A stretch of 18,743 nt of DNA from Micavibrio sp. UBA7689 (lineage in GTDB: Bacteria; Pseudomonadota; Alphaproteobacteria; Micavibrionales; Micavibrionaceae), in assembly GCA_002482805.1 (NCBI GenBank), contig DLGR01000040.1:7647-26389 (forward strand). The letters run 5' to 3'. Both the position numbers and the translations under genes were made by a program. The notes beneath the pieces were generated by a model. The model was not told the DNA's origin. It made no database searches and saw nothing but the letters and a program-made list of their open reading frames with translations. Shown here piece after piece: positions 1 through 8,304 of this stretch (its first letter is position 1; each line of letters opens with the position of its first letter).

Positions 1-103
1 TCTTCAAATTTCATACGTATCAGTCCTAACTTGAGGCGTGTTTAGCAGATTTACTGCCCTTTCCGCAAGCTATTGATGCCATGGGTATATCTTAGGGAAA
101 GAC

Positions 104-541
104 TTATTCGCTGTGGGATGCGCCCTGCTCGGCATGCGCGGCCACGCGCTCGGCAAACCATGTGGATTTGTGGATCGCGGCATACACGAAGACATTGATA
201 CAAAACAGAACTGTGGCGATGTAGAGAATCTTGTGCGCACGGCTTTTGCGGGGGGCGCATTCACCATGGTGGCAACCCGTGGAATGGCAATCTATACGGT
301 CGGAATACCAAACCGCCAGCCAGCCCAGCCCCAAAATACCGCCTGAAAACAGGATCATCGGCAATTCCCAATGGTGGATGAATTCGTGCGCGTGGATCAG
401 GGAGGCCGGCATAACTACCATCCCCGCACCTGCCAAAAGGCCGATCAGGCTGAATATCGTCGGGAACACGCAACAAAATACATGGCTGCTTTCGGAAAGC
501 ACCACGGCCCACATCATGCCTTTTCGGACTTTTTCATTCAT
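104..541 (-). CDS. MerC/MerT-like small membrane protein, putative metal handling
   Basis: This 145-aa protein has three or four hydrophobic segments, roughly residues 10-40, 50-72 and 95-115. The first carries a vicinal Cys pair followed by proline (FCCVFP). The loop between the later helices is rich in Cys and His (DCHSTGCHHGEC). Mercury and other soft-metal importers of the MerC/MerT/MerF type typically combine a Cys pair in the first helix with Cys residues in a cytoplasmic loop, so uptake or sensing of a thiophilic metal is a reasonable inference. I do not recognise a specific family, and it could be an uncharacterised membrane protein. I chose the ATG at 541; a TTG 36 bases upstream would add 12 residues but is a weaker start. 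A perfect dyad lies about 40 bases upstream (581-601). It follows the GT32 gene on the same strand after about 60 bases. Confidence 0.6.
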   Translation of the reverse strand: MNEKVRKGMMWAVVLSESSHVFCCVFPTIFSLIGLLAGAGMVVMPASLIHAHEFIHHWELPMILFSGGILGLGWLAVWYSDRIDCHSTGCHHGECAPRKSRAHKILYIATVLFCINVFVYAAIHKSTWFAERVAAHAEQGASHSE

Positions 542-580
542 GGAAATGGTTTTAGAGCGCCACGGGCACCTAGGCAAGTG

Positions 581-601
581 TTTTGTTACAATATAACAAA
601 A
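581..601. promoter_or_regulatory. Perfect inverted repeat upstream of the MerC-like gene, candidate operator
   Basis: The arms TTTTGTTA (581-588) and TAACAAAA (594-601) are exact reverse complements separated by 5 bases (CAATA). The site fills the space between the stop codon of the GT32 gene at 602 and the start of the MerC-like gene at 541. On the minus strand the centre reads TATATTG, which could be part of a -10 element. Size and position fit a dimeric repressor or activator site. No T-tract is arranged to make it a terminator. The regulator is unknown. Confidence 0.45.
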
Positions 602-1327
602 TTAGATAATGCCTTGAAAACACAAGGCTGCGGAAATCAGCCTGCGACCGCGGTTGCGGATCTGTTGCATCAACGGCTTGTTTCTCCACCCGCCCCAGCA
701 CAAATGCACACCGATGGTTTTCGGGCCGCGCACGCCCGTGATCTTGCCCAAACGGAAATCGGGGTAAAACATTTCACCGGGAACGATCGTCACCTGTTTT
801 TCAAGGTCTTTGTTTGCGGAAAGAAAAACGCTGAGTGCGTGCGGTCCCGCCAAATACAAAACCCTGCGCTCGCCTTCTTTGAATCTTTTGAACGTGTCTT
901 CCAAAAAACGTGGCCACAATTCGAATTTCGGCGCGGAGCCCATAAACGCGTTGCCGATTTTATATTCTGCCTGCTCCCCCATATTCATATCCTGATCGTT
1001 GAATTCAGGCGTTTCAATCCCAAGCACACAAGTATGCGCACGGAAAGCATCGTCAAGCGGTTTGAAAAAACGAAAATCCGTGTCGAAATAAACGCCGCCA
1101 TGAACATATAGATAAAGGCAACGAGCTACATCTGTGCGCGCGATCATCGGCATTTGCAGATATTCGTTCAAATATTGCGGGAACACGGATTGGAACAACG
1201 CTTCATTGTCGTCATCGCTCCACATCTTGTATTGCCATTCAGGCATGAGAGCACGCGCCTTTTGGGTGAGAATACGTTCTTCCCACGCCATATTTTTCGA
1301 TGTCTGGTGTAAAAATTTCGGAATCAT
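602..1327 (-). CDS. GT32-type glycosyltransferase (DXD sugar-binding family)
   Basis: This 241-aa protein starts MIPKFLHQT, typical of the Gly_transf_sug/OCH1-like family. It carries that family's signature near residues 64-85: an Arg-Thr-Asp-x-x-Arg segment, then HGGVY and the acidic FDTDF motif. Asp82 and Asp84 of that motif are expected to bind the divalent metal and the nucleotide-sugar phosphate. It probably adds a hexose to a lipid-linked or surface glycan on the cytoplasmic side of the membrane; donor and acceptor cannot be read from the sequence. Its ATG lies 5 bases after the flippase stop codon, so the two are surely co-transcribed and probably translationally coupled. The Shine-Dalgarno is weak. 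Family membership is clear; the exact substrate is unknown. Confidence 0.85.
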   Translation of the reverse strand: MIPKFLHQTSKNMAWEERILTQKARALMPEWQYKMWSDDDNEALFQSVFPQYLNEYLQMPMIARTDVARCLYLYVHGGVYFDTDFRFFKPLDDAFRAHTCVLGIETPEFNDQDMNMGEQAEYKIGNAFMGSAPKFELWPRFLEDTFKRFKEGERRVLYLAGPHALSVFLSANKDLEKQVTIVPGEMFYPDFRLGKITGVRGPKTIGVHLCWGGWRNKPLMQQIRNRGRRLISAALCFQGII

Positions 1328-1332
1328 GTCTG

Positions 1333-2598
1333 CTATGGCACCAAAAAATAACCGGTTTTGCTCAAAGTCCTGCCGGTAATGAAAATCATTATAATAGAAA
1401 CCATCAACGTGGAAACGATAATGCCGTAAATCTCAAAGAAATTGAGCCATAAAGCAAGCGATATTGCAGTCACGAACATGGCCGTTACGCTCATCATCAG
1501 GCTTTCTTTATCCATGCGCAGCGGATAAAAAGCGCTCCGCGTCATATAACTGACCATTTTAACCAATAGCGCCGCCATCATAAGCCAGAAGACAGGCAGA
1601 TAATATGTGGCCTCCGGTTTGTCCGTGTACTCGATCAGGAACGGCAAAACTATTGCGGAAATCAGACCGAGCCCCGCCGTGCTCGCCAGTGCGCGGATCC
1701 CGCAATTTTTGTAAATGGTTTTGAATTTCGGCGCGTCTTTTTCCTTGAACGCCTCGATAAGTTTCGGCGCATAGACTTGAATGACGCCCGAGGTCACCAG
1801 ATTGATGATCGCGTTTTCTACTTGCGCGAAAAGAATATACACCCCCGTCATTTTCAGGCTCAGAAACGCCGCGATCAAATAACGGTCCATGTAAAGCGTA
1901 ACCACGGTCACCACATCCGCGATATATATGTGCCGTGCATTTTTGATTGTCTCTTTATACCAGACCCAATTCACAGGTTTGGCGAAAGCTTCTGCCCACG
2001 GCCATGCGCGGGTCAGGAAAAGCGCAAACGCAATCGTCGCAGCACCGCCGATAGCCCAGAACAACAACACGCTTTCCAGTGTGCGCAATTCCGGCATGAA
2101 AAATGCCAGTATGATGTACAGATAAATCCAACTTGCGCCCTGTATGGATAGAAGAACATTTGCGAGTTTCGGCTTGTGCAGATTGTTGACGAGAATAAAG
2201 GTGTCGAACGAAAAATGTTCCGTAATGAACACCGCCAACGCAAGCATAGCCAGTTCCGTATGATCGAACCTGTAACCTAACGCGTATGCCACAGGCACCA
2301 GCAGAATATAGAGACAAAGAATACCCGTGCCATAATGGCGCAAATGATCGGTAAGTTCGGCTTTGGTCTGGTGTACGGCGTCACGCGCCATAAAATTGAA
2401 CACACCGAGACGTAGAACGAATTGAATGGTCCCGCTCGCGGCTACGATAAGACCATAGATACCCACCTCTTCCAACCCCATGAAACGGGCAATGAAGATG
2501 GTCAGGAAGAATTTGGCCGCGAGCATCCCGACCCTGATGGTCATAATGCTCAAGGTTGAAGCGGTTTCCCGATGCCAGATTTTTTTGAATAATTCCAT
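1333..2598 (-). CDS. Polysaccharide flippase, Wzx/MOP superfamily
   Basis: This 421-aa protein is almost entirely hydrophobic, with about 12 transmembrane segments. It begins with a short amphipathic stretch and then a segment (VGMLAAKFFLTIFIARFMG) typical of the first helix of the polysaccharide-biosynthesis (Polysacc_synt) branch of the MOP exporter superfamily. Such proteins flip undecaprenyl-linked oligosaccharides across the inner membrane. The length is normal for the family (about 400-480 aa). The GT32 gene directly downstream supports a role in surface glycan assembly. No polymerase, ligase or sugar-nucleotide synthesis gene is visible here, so the pathway must be completed elsewhere. 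The start is the ATG at 2598, with a weak TAGG six bases upstream. A close alternative is another MOP-family lipid transporter. Confidence 0.8.
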   Translation of the reverse strand: MELFKKIWHRETASTLSIMTIRVGMLAAKFFLTIFIARFMGLEEVGIYGLIVAASGTIQFVLRLGVFNFMARDAVHQTKAELTDHLRHYGTGILCLYILLVPVAYALGYRFDHTELAMLALAVFITEHFSFDTFILVNNLHKPKLANVLLSIQGASWIYLYIILAFFMPELRTLESVLLFWAIGGAATIAFALFLTRAWPWAEAFAKPVNWVWYKETIKNARHIYIADVVTVVTLYMDRYLIAAFLSLKMTGVYILFAQVENAIINLVTSGVIQVYAPKLIEAFKEKDAPKFKTIYKNCGIRALASTAGLGLISAIVLPFLIEYTDKPEATYYLPVFWLMMAALLVKMVSYMTRSAFYPLRMDKESLMMSVTAMFVTAISLALWLNFFEIYGIIVSTLMVSIIMIFITGRTLSKTGYFLVP

Positions 2599-2669
2599 GC
2601 GCGCCTAGATGTAATGCCGAAGCCTGACAAACGCAATAATATAGAATAATTAACGTTACGGAATACCAA

Positions 2670-4052
2670 TTATGGGCTTCCGGGCTTCCATTCGACAACA
2701 GGCTTACCCGAAGCGATATAAAGATCGGGCTGTCTGCGCATCTGCTGGCGCAAATCGGCGATACCGTCGATCAGGCTAACACCCACTAGCTGGGTTGACT
2801 CTGTCTGCCATTTTTTGAAGGTCATGGCGCATTCGCGCATAACGGAGGTATGTACCGGCTCTCCCCGCGACGCGCAGATGAATCTTGAGGAACGATCTCC
2901 CATAAAACGCTCCTGCGCGTGTTTGTATAAGATTGATGCGGGACCGCGTACATTCAAATCCTGCACCAATTCCACCGCAAAACCAGCCAGATTTTCAACT
3001 GTCATCAATTGGGCCTGTCCGTTTTTATGAATCGGGATTTGGTTCCAGTCTGAAAGTGCATTGCGCGTTGCGTTGTAATCACGACCCGGATGAATTTCGA
3101 TGGAAAGCAGCATCCTCTCGACATCTTTCTGGTTAAGCTGGTCCAGATAATCTTTCGGCAGCAACCCTTTCAAATCGGGAATGTCCTCGCGCGCACCCAA
3201 ACGTTTTAACACACGCGCCGCATCCTGCATCCCATAGGCGTAACAATAATGCAGAGCCGTGCGCCCGTCCGCGTCAGGCAGATTGAGCATGGCGCGGGTT
3301 CCGAAGGTGGTGGCAATATCTATGACCATATCTTCGTTCATAATCTTCGCCGCAGTGACCAGAATGGTTTTCTTCTCGCCGTCCACGAGGGAAGGATCAA
3401 AACGGTCCTTTACCAACCCTATGGAACCATCAAAATTCTTTTGATCTTCATTCGCGATGATCACGTGCAAAAACGTACCTATCTTCGCGCCATTGTGAAG
3501 GCTTACGGTCGATGGGTTGGCGCCGCGCGCCAAAAGTGCGGTGAGTTTGTCTATAAAATATTCTGAGCTGCCGGGATATGCTGCATGAACGGTTGAATAG
3601 CCTTTCACGTTAATATCGGCGGGCAAGCCTGCATCCAAATAAGCTTTCAATTCAGGTACAGCCAGATTTGAATCCAACATGATCGATATGGGATCGCCGC
3701 CATTCTTGACCAACACGACGATGGTATCGATCGTTTCGGCGGCATTGGCGCGGGCCTTGTTCATCTTGTTGACTTGGGCAGGCAGAATTTCCGCCAAGGG
3801 ACCTTGCAGTTTGAATCCGTTTTTCCAATGGTTCACAAACGGCGCGCACATCGCGTCTGTCAGATCAGGGAAGGCTTTTTGCGCGAGCGCGACAGCTTCG
3901 GCCGCTGGTTTTTCAAAGAATGCTTTAACGATGTCGGCACGGCAACTGATTGCCGCCATGGTAAACGGAATCTCTCTTTTCCAAACGGCAGGGCTTATAT
4001 CCGGCGCGTTCAGTCCGATACCACCAAATCGCTGCTTGAGAACACTTAACAT
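2670..4052 (-). CDS. Ankyrin-repeat protein of unknown function
   Basis: The ATG at 4052 is preceded by AAGGA at 7-base spacing. A GTG at 4073 would add 7 residues but has no Shine-Dalgarno, so I prefer the 460-aa form. The middle holds ankyrin-type repeats. The clearest is the segment DADGRTALHYCYAYG followed by a helix ending in RVLKRLGARED. Weaker repeats precede it (YSTVHAAYP..., LLARGANPS..., GTFLHVII...). The N-terminal ~120 and C-terminal ~170 residues match nothing I recognise. No signal peptide or membrane segment is visible, so it is probably cytoplasmic, or an effector exported by a secretion system that leaves no N-terminal signal. Ankyrin repeats mediate protein-protein contacts. 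It sits 71 bases upstream of the flippase gene and 77 bases after recJ. Ankyrin architecture is fairly sure; the role is unknown. Confidence 0.8.
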   Translation of the reverse strand: MLSVLKQRFGGIGLNAPDISPAVWKREIPFTMAAISCRADIVKAFFEKPAAEAVALAQKAFPDLTDAMCAPFVNHWKNGFKLQGPLAEILPAQVNKMNKARANAAETIDTIVVLVKNGGDPISIMLDSNLAVPELKAYLDAGLPADINVKGYSTVHAAYPGSSEYFIDKLTALLARGANPSTVSLHNGAKIGTFLHVIIANEDQKNFDGSIGLVKDRFDPSLVDGEKKTILVTAAKIMNEDMVIDIATTFGTRAMLNLPDADGRTALHYCYAYGMQDAARVLKRLGAREDIPDLKGLLPKDYLDQLNQKDVERMLLSIEIHPGRDYNATRNALSDWNQIPIHKNGQAQLMTVENLAGFAVELVQDLNVRGPASILYKHAQERFMGDRSSRFICASRGEPVHTSVMRECAMTFKKWQTESTQLVGVSLIDGIADLRQQMRRQPDLYIASGKPVVEWKPGSP

Positions 4053-4074
4053 GGCCACATCCTTCTGCGCCACG

Positions 4075-4101
4075 CTTATGACAATAAATACAATATGTCA
4101 A
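4075..4101 (-). promoter_or_regulatory. Possible promoter of the ankyrin gene
   Basis: On the minus strand a perfect TTGACA (4096-4101) is followed after 15 bases by CATAAG (4075-4080), 22 bases before the chosen ATG. The spacer is two bases short of optimum and the -10 matches only 4 of 6, so this is a weak call. It is the only promoter-like sequence between recJ and this gene. Confidence 0.3.
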
Positions 4102-4129
4102 GAAATTGGTGCCTTCTTACGCTTTACCT

Positions 4130-5947
4130 TTATCCGGCAAAAGCCCCGTCGGAAACCAAAAATTCAACCGATTCACGGCCTTGCCAGCTGTTTATCTGGA
4201 ACTGGCCGGCCAGATGAAAGCTCTTTTGGGAGCCTTTCAAAAGCTCCTCGCCGAGCTTGGTCCCGACCCCGTAAAACAACATCGCCTTCATGCGGGGGCC
4301 GCCTTCCCAATCACTGACCTGTACTCTTATATGTTTGTCCTTCAAAACATCGGCCATCTGCACCCGCACATTGGCGAGCGCGAAGACAGGCTCTGTGTTC
4401 TGCGGACCAAATGGGCCGATATGGTCAGTGACCAAGCGCACGAATTGGGATTCCGCGCCGCGAATGGTGGCAATGCCGTCGATAACGGTTTCCATCGTTA
4501 GATCCATATTTTCCATTTGTTTGGAAATATGTTCGTTAAGAAAATCACGCAGCGCAGGCAAACGATCGGGGATCACGGTAAATCCACCCGCCATGGCATG
4601 ACCTCCGCCTTTGACCAGCAAATCCAGATTACGGGCTTCAATAAAACTTTGTGCAAGATTTACGCCCGTAATCGAACGCCCAGAACCACGGCCTTCGAGA
4701 ACACCATCGGGATTTTCCGCATAGGTGACAACGATGGCGGGTTTACCAAAACGTTCTTTCAAACGCCCCGCAACCAAACCGCTCAAACCCGGATGCCAAT
4801 CGGTGTCGGAGACAATGATAACTTGCCCCTGGTCGAGCCCCTCTTTTTCTACGCGCTCGATGGCTTCTTTCATCATCTGCGACTGGATTTTCTTGCGCTG
4901 TTCGTTGCAGTCATCGAGAACGAAAGCAATCGATCGCGCCTCATCGAGATCATCCGTGGAAAGCAACCGCGCACCGAGGTCTGATTTGTGCACGCGCGAC
5001 CCCGCATTGATCCGCGGTCCCAACGTAAATCCCGCATCGGAAAATTTCGGCGCGCCTTCGAGGTTGGAAACTTCGCACAAAGCACGGATACCGGGGTTGG
5101 TGCGCTGTGCCATCTGGTGAAAGCCAGCGCGTGTGAACAAACGGTTAGGTCCCGTCATCGGCACCATGTCGCAAACAGTGCCGAGTGCCACAAGATCGAT
5201 CCAGTTTTTCATCTGCGGCTCTGGTATACCGCGCTTTTCAAAAAATTTCTCCCGCTTCAAAACATTATTGATAGCCACACATGATAAAAACGTCACGCCA
5301 CATGCCGCGAGCATACCAAGACCGGAAGTATCGTCGCGGCGTTTGGGGTTGATGACGTGGTTGGCGTCGGGAAGTGTGTCTTCGGTTTCATGATGGTCGA
5401 AAATGACGACATCGAGATTAAGCCCCTTACCCGCCGCGACAACGCCGTGCGCGGTGGTACCGCAATCAAGCATAAAAACACTTTCCGCTCCCGCCGCTTT
5501 CAACGCATCCAGTGCCGTGATGTTGGGGCCATAGCCTTGCTGCAAGCGATCGGGAATATAAACAGGCGGTTCCATTTCGCAGTAGCGCAAGAACCTTGTC
5601 AGAATGGCGGCAGATGTCGCGCCGTCTACATCGAAATCGGCCAAGATGCCGATGGTTTTATGTTCGATGATGGCCTGCGCCGCAAATTCGGCAAAAGAAC
5701 GCATGCCTGCCATGGAAAAAGGGTCGGGAAAATGTGCGCGCAAGGTTGGGTACAGAAAAGATTCCACATCTTCGGGCCCGACGCCGCGTACGTGAAGCAT
5801 CCGCGCGATGAAATCTGGTAATCCGTGAAGCTGCGAAATCCGCGCCACGATGTCTTGCTCCACCGCAGGGAACACCCAGCGTGAATCCTTGAAAGACTGC
5901 TTCACATCAAGAAATGTGGAGCTTTGAAGTTGTGCAACAGAACTCAT
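4130..5947 (-). CDS. recJ: Single-stranded-DNA-specific 5'-3' exonuclease RecJ
   Basis: This 605-aa protein has the full DHH-phosphoesterase architecture of RecJ: motif I ADFDVDG (residues 103-109), DCGTT (161-165), the DHH triad (184-186), a conserved acidic site at D260, then the DHHA1 domain with GRGSGRS (419-425) and GGGHAMAGG (447-455), and a C-terminal OB-like region. The acidic and His residues bind the two catalytic Mn/Mg ions. RecJ degrades single-stranded DNA 5' to 3' in RecFOR recombination, mismatch repair and base-excision repair. The length is normal. The ATG overlaps the glpX stop codon (ATGA overlap), with AAGGG six bases upstream, so translation is coupled. It is the last gene of the lipoprotein-hom-glpX-recJ operon. 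No hairpin terminator follows. Confidence 0.97.
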   Translation of the reverse strand: MSSVAQLQSSTFLDVKQSFKDSRWVFPAVEQDIVARISQLHGLPDFIARMLHVRGVGPEDVESFLYPTLRAHFPDPFSMAGMRSFAEFAAQAIIEHKTIGILADFDVDGATSAAILTRFLRYCEMEPPVYIPDRLQQGYGPNITALDALKAAGAESVFMLDCGTTAHGVVAAGKGLNLDVVIFDHHETEDTLPDANHVINPKRRDDTSGLGMLAACGVTFLSCVAINNVLKREKFFEKRGIPEPQMKNWIDLVALGTVCDMVPMTGPNRLFTRAGFHQMAQRTNPGIRALCEVSNLEGAPKFSDAGFTLGPRINAGSRVHKSDLGARLLSTDDLDEARSIAFVLDDCNEQRKKIQSQMMKEAIERVEKEGLDQGQVIIVSDTDWHPGLSGLVAGRLKERFGKPAIVVTYAENPDGVLEGRGSGRSITGVNLAQSFIEARNLDLLVKGGGHAMAGGFTVIPDRLPALRDFLNEHISKQMENMDLTMETVIDGIATIRGAESQFVRLVTDHIGPFGPQNTEPVFALANVRVQMADVLKDKHIRVQVSDWEGGPRMKAMLFYGVGTKLGEELLKGSQKSFHLAGQFQINSWQGRESVEFLVSDGAFAG

Positions 5948-6957
5948 CTTTCGCCCTTGCGGTCAAAATTATGGGTGGATTCAATGCGGCGTATTGTGCC
6001 GGATTTGGAACGCATGACGATGGAATGGGTTTTCGCACCGCCCGCATAACGACGCACACCGGGCAACATCGCGCCGTCCGTCACGCCCGTCGCCGCAAAC
6101 ATCACGTTTCCGGGTTTGGCCAGATCGTCTGTCGTGTATACGCGTTTGAAATCGGTGATGCCCACGGCTTCGGCGCGTTTCTTTTCGCCGTCATTGCGGA
6201 AGACGAGCTGGCCAAGCATTTTACCGCCCAGACATTGTAATGCCGCCGCCGCCAGAACACCCTCTGGCGCACCTCCCGTGCCGATATACACGTCCAAACC
6301 GCTTTCGGGGTCGCATGTCGCGATCACGGCGGAAACATCCCCGTCTTGAATCAATGAAATACGCGCACCCGCTTTGCGAACATCGGCAATCAATTGCTCG
6401 TGGCGCGGGCGGTCAAGAATACAGACCATCAAATCTTCTACGCGGCCCTGTTTTTCATGTGCGATTTTTTTCAAAATATCCGCAACAGGTGCATCGAGAT
6501 CCAGCATATTTTCATCAATGTCGAGCCCCACGCCTATCTTGCGCATATAGGTGTCGGGCGCATTTAGAAATCCGCCGTGATCTGTCATGGCAAGAACCGC
6601 AAGCGCGTTTTGTCCGCCCTTTGCCGTGGTGGTCGTGCCTTCGAGAGGGTCAAGCGCGATATCGAGCACAGGACCCGTGCCGTTGCCGACATTTTCGCCG
6701 ATATAAAGCATCGGCGCCTCGTCGCGCTCGCCCTCGCCGATCACAACGGTGCCTTGCATGGATAAAGTGTTGAGCGCCTCGCGCATCGCGTCGACTGCGG
6801 CGGCATCGGCCGCCTTCTCATCGCCGCGCCCAACTGTTTTGGATGCCGCCAAAGCCGCGCATTCAGTCACCCGCACAGCTTCGAGCGCGAGGTTGCGGTC
6901 CATCGAAAATTCTTCGGGTGATGGCACGTAAGTCCGCGCTTTTTTGTCTGCCGTCAT
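5944..6957 (-). CDS. glpX: Class II fructose-1,6-bisphosphatase GlpX
   Basis: This 337-aa protein hydrolyses fructose 1,6-bisphosphate to fructose 6-phosphate, the committed step of gluconeogenesis; in some relatives it also acts on sedoheptulose bisphosphate. GlpX signatures are plain: RNLALEAVRVTE near residue 21, GEGERDEAPMLYIGE (74-88) and DPLEGTT (103-109), which carry the metal- and phosphate-binding acidic residues. I chose the ATG at 6957 because AAGG lies seven bases upstream. A TTG at 6990 would extend it implausibly, and a Met at 6903, just before RNLALEAV, has no good ribosome site. It lies 48 bases after hom and overlaps recJ by four bases. The hom-glpX-recJ order recurs in alphaproteobacteria. 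Confidence 0.95.
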   Translation of the reverse strand: MTADKKARTYVPSPEEFSMDRNLALEAVRVTECAALAASKTVGRGDEKAADAAAVDAMREALNTLSMQGTVVIGEGERDEAPMLYIGENVGNGTGPVLDIALDPLEGTTTTAKGGQNALAVLAMTDHGGFLNAPDTYMRKIGVGLDIDENMLDLDAPVADILKKIAHEKQGRVEDLMVCILDRPRHEQLIADVRKAGARISLIQDGDVSAVIATCDPESGLDVYIGTGGAPEGVLAAAALQCLGGKMLGQLVFRNDGEKKRAEAVGITDFKRVYTTDDLAKPGNVMFAATGVTDGAMLPGVRRYAGGAKTHSIVMRSKSGTIRRIESTHNFDRKGER

Positions 6958-7005
6958 GGGCCAGCCTTGTATGGAATCAGTGTGGTCCAAGGATACGTCA
7001 AATCC

Positions 7006-8298
7006 TCAGAACGTCTCAATCCTTAAAACCGTCGGAGGCTCCGCAACGGTGGAAAGCGCCGCGATTTTGGCCGTGGCCCCCCGGATATCCTTGAGCGAGC
7101 ACTCATGGGTTGTTATGACAACCGATACGGGCTGGTTCGGGTCGCGTCCGCGCTGGATCATGGTTTCAATGGAAATACCGAAATCGCGCAAAATGGCAGA
7201 AACATCTGCGATAACGCCCGGCTGGTCGGATACGATCAAATGGATGTACTGGCTGCTGATGATGTCTTCCGTACTCGCCCATTTTGAATTGCCGAGTTCA
7301 CGCGAAGGCAAACCGAATGCGGGCAGATGGTATCCGCGCGCAAGGTCGACCAGATCCGCCATAACGGCGGACGCTGTTGGGCCCTGTCCTGCGCCGCGGC
7401 CCTCCAGCATAGCGCGGTCGATAAAATCACCTTCAACGAACACGGCGTTAAACACGCCTTCGACGGAACCTAGCGCGGAATCGATCGGCACCAGACAAGG
7501 CTCCAAACTCTGCGCGATCTTGCCACCGATGCGGCGCGTGATGCCGAGCAGTTTGATGCGGTATCCAAGCTCGCCCGCGAACGCGATGTCTTTTGCGGTG
7601 ATGCGGCGAATGCCCGTAATGTCTATCGCATCGAAATCTGGTTTCACGCCGAACGCCAGCGCGGACAAAATCGTAAGCTTGTGCGCGGCGTCTATCCCGT
7701 CGACATCGAACGATGGATCGGCCTCGGCATAACCCTTTTTCTGCGCCTCTTTCAACACTGCGACAAAATCACGGCCCGAGGTGCGCATCTCGCTTAATAT
7801 ATAATTGCAGGTACCGTTCAAAATGCCGAACAAAGCTTCGATCCTGTTGCCCGCGAACCCTTCGCGTAGCGCTTTAATGATGGGAATACCGCCCGCAACG
7901 GACGCTTCGAAATTCAAGGATACATTGTTATCTTCGGCGAGCTTGGCAAGGGCCAATCCGTGCCGCGCCAACAAAGCCTTGTTCGCCGTCACCACATGTT
8001 TTTTGTTTTTAAGAGCGCGTTCGACCAATTCCTTGGCCGTGCCGTCTTCCCCGCCGATCAATTCGACGACGACGTCAACATCCTTGGCGTCCGCAATCGC
8101 CAACGGATCATCGACCCATTTATATTTGGAAATATCGATGTCGCGTTTTTTCTTTTTGTCTTTGGCGTTGATGGCCGTGATGGCGATGGGCTTTCCTGCA
8201 CGGCGGGCAATGTCATCGCCATGCGTCTGCAGGATGCGGACAACCCCTGCACCGACTGTGCCGAGGCCCGCGATGCCTATGCGAAGTGGATTGGCCAT
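7006..8298 (-). CDS. hom: Homoserine dehydrogenase
   Basis: This 430-aa NAD(P)H-dependent enzyme converts aspartate semialdehyde to homoserine, the branch point to threonine and methionine. The Rossmann motif GLGTVG is at residues 11-16. ANKALLA follows near 105-111 and GILNGTCNYIL near 158-168. The catalytic segment DVDGIDAAHKL (about 198-208) contains the essential Lys. The last ~85 residues (from about IHLIVSDQPGVIADV) form an ACT domain, the usual site of allosteric control by threonine. This is the stand-alone monofunctional form with no aspartokinase domain. The ATG follows the stop codon of the lipoprotein gene by six bases, so translation is probably coupled; its own Shine-Dalgarno is poorly spaced. 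glpX lies 48 bases downstream. Confidence 0.96.
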   Translation of the reverse strand: MANPLRIGIAGLGTVGAGVVRILQTHGDDIARRAGKPIAITAINAKDKKKKRDIDISKYKWVDDPLAIADAKDVDVVVELIGGEDGTAKELVERALKNKKHVVTANKALLARHGLALAKLAEDNNVSLNFEASVAGGIPIIKALREGFAGNRIEALFGILNGTCNYILSEMRTSGRDFVAVLKEAQKKGYAEADPSFDVDGIDAAHKLTILSALAFGVKPDFDAIDITGIRRITAKDIAFAGELGYRIKLLGITRRIGGKIAQSLEPCLVPIDSALGSVEGVFNAVFVEGDFIDRAMLEGRGAGQGPTASAVMADLVDLARGYHLPAFGLPSRELGNSKWASTEDIISSQYIHLIVSDQPGVIADVSAILRDFGISIETMIQRGRDPNQPVSVVITTHECSLKDIRGATAKIAALSTVAEPPTVLRIETF

Positions 8299-8304
8299 GG
8301 ATGA

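Noticed and set aside
1..103. Search for a gene or element at the left edge
   Set aside because: Only short frames without ribosome sites or motifs; no hairpin terminator seen. I assign nothing here.
371..1111. Plus-strand open frame of 246 codons across the GT32 gene
   Set aside because: It lies opposite a gene with clear GT32 motifs, has no domain and a composition typical of antisense translation (many His, Arg and Phe), and has no ribosome site.
6944..7732. Plus-strand open frame of 262 codons over hom and the glpX start
   Set aside because: It lies opposite well-defined hom coding sequence; Ser/Pro-rich low-complexity translation indicates a reading-frame shadow.
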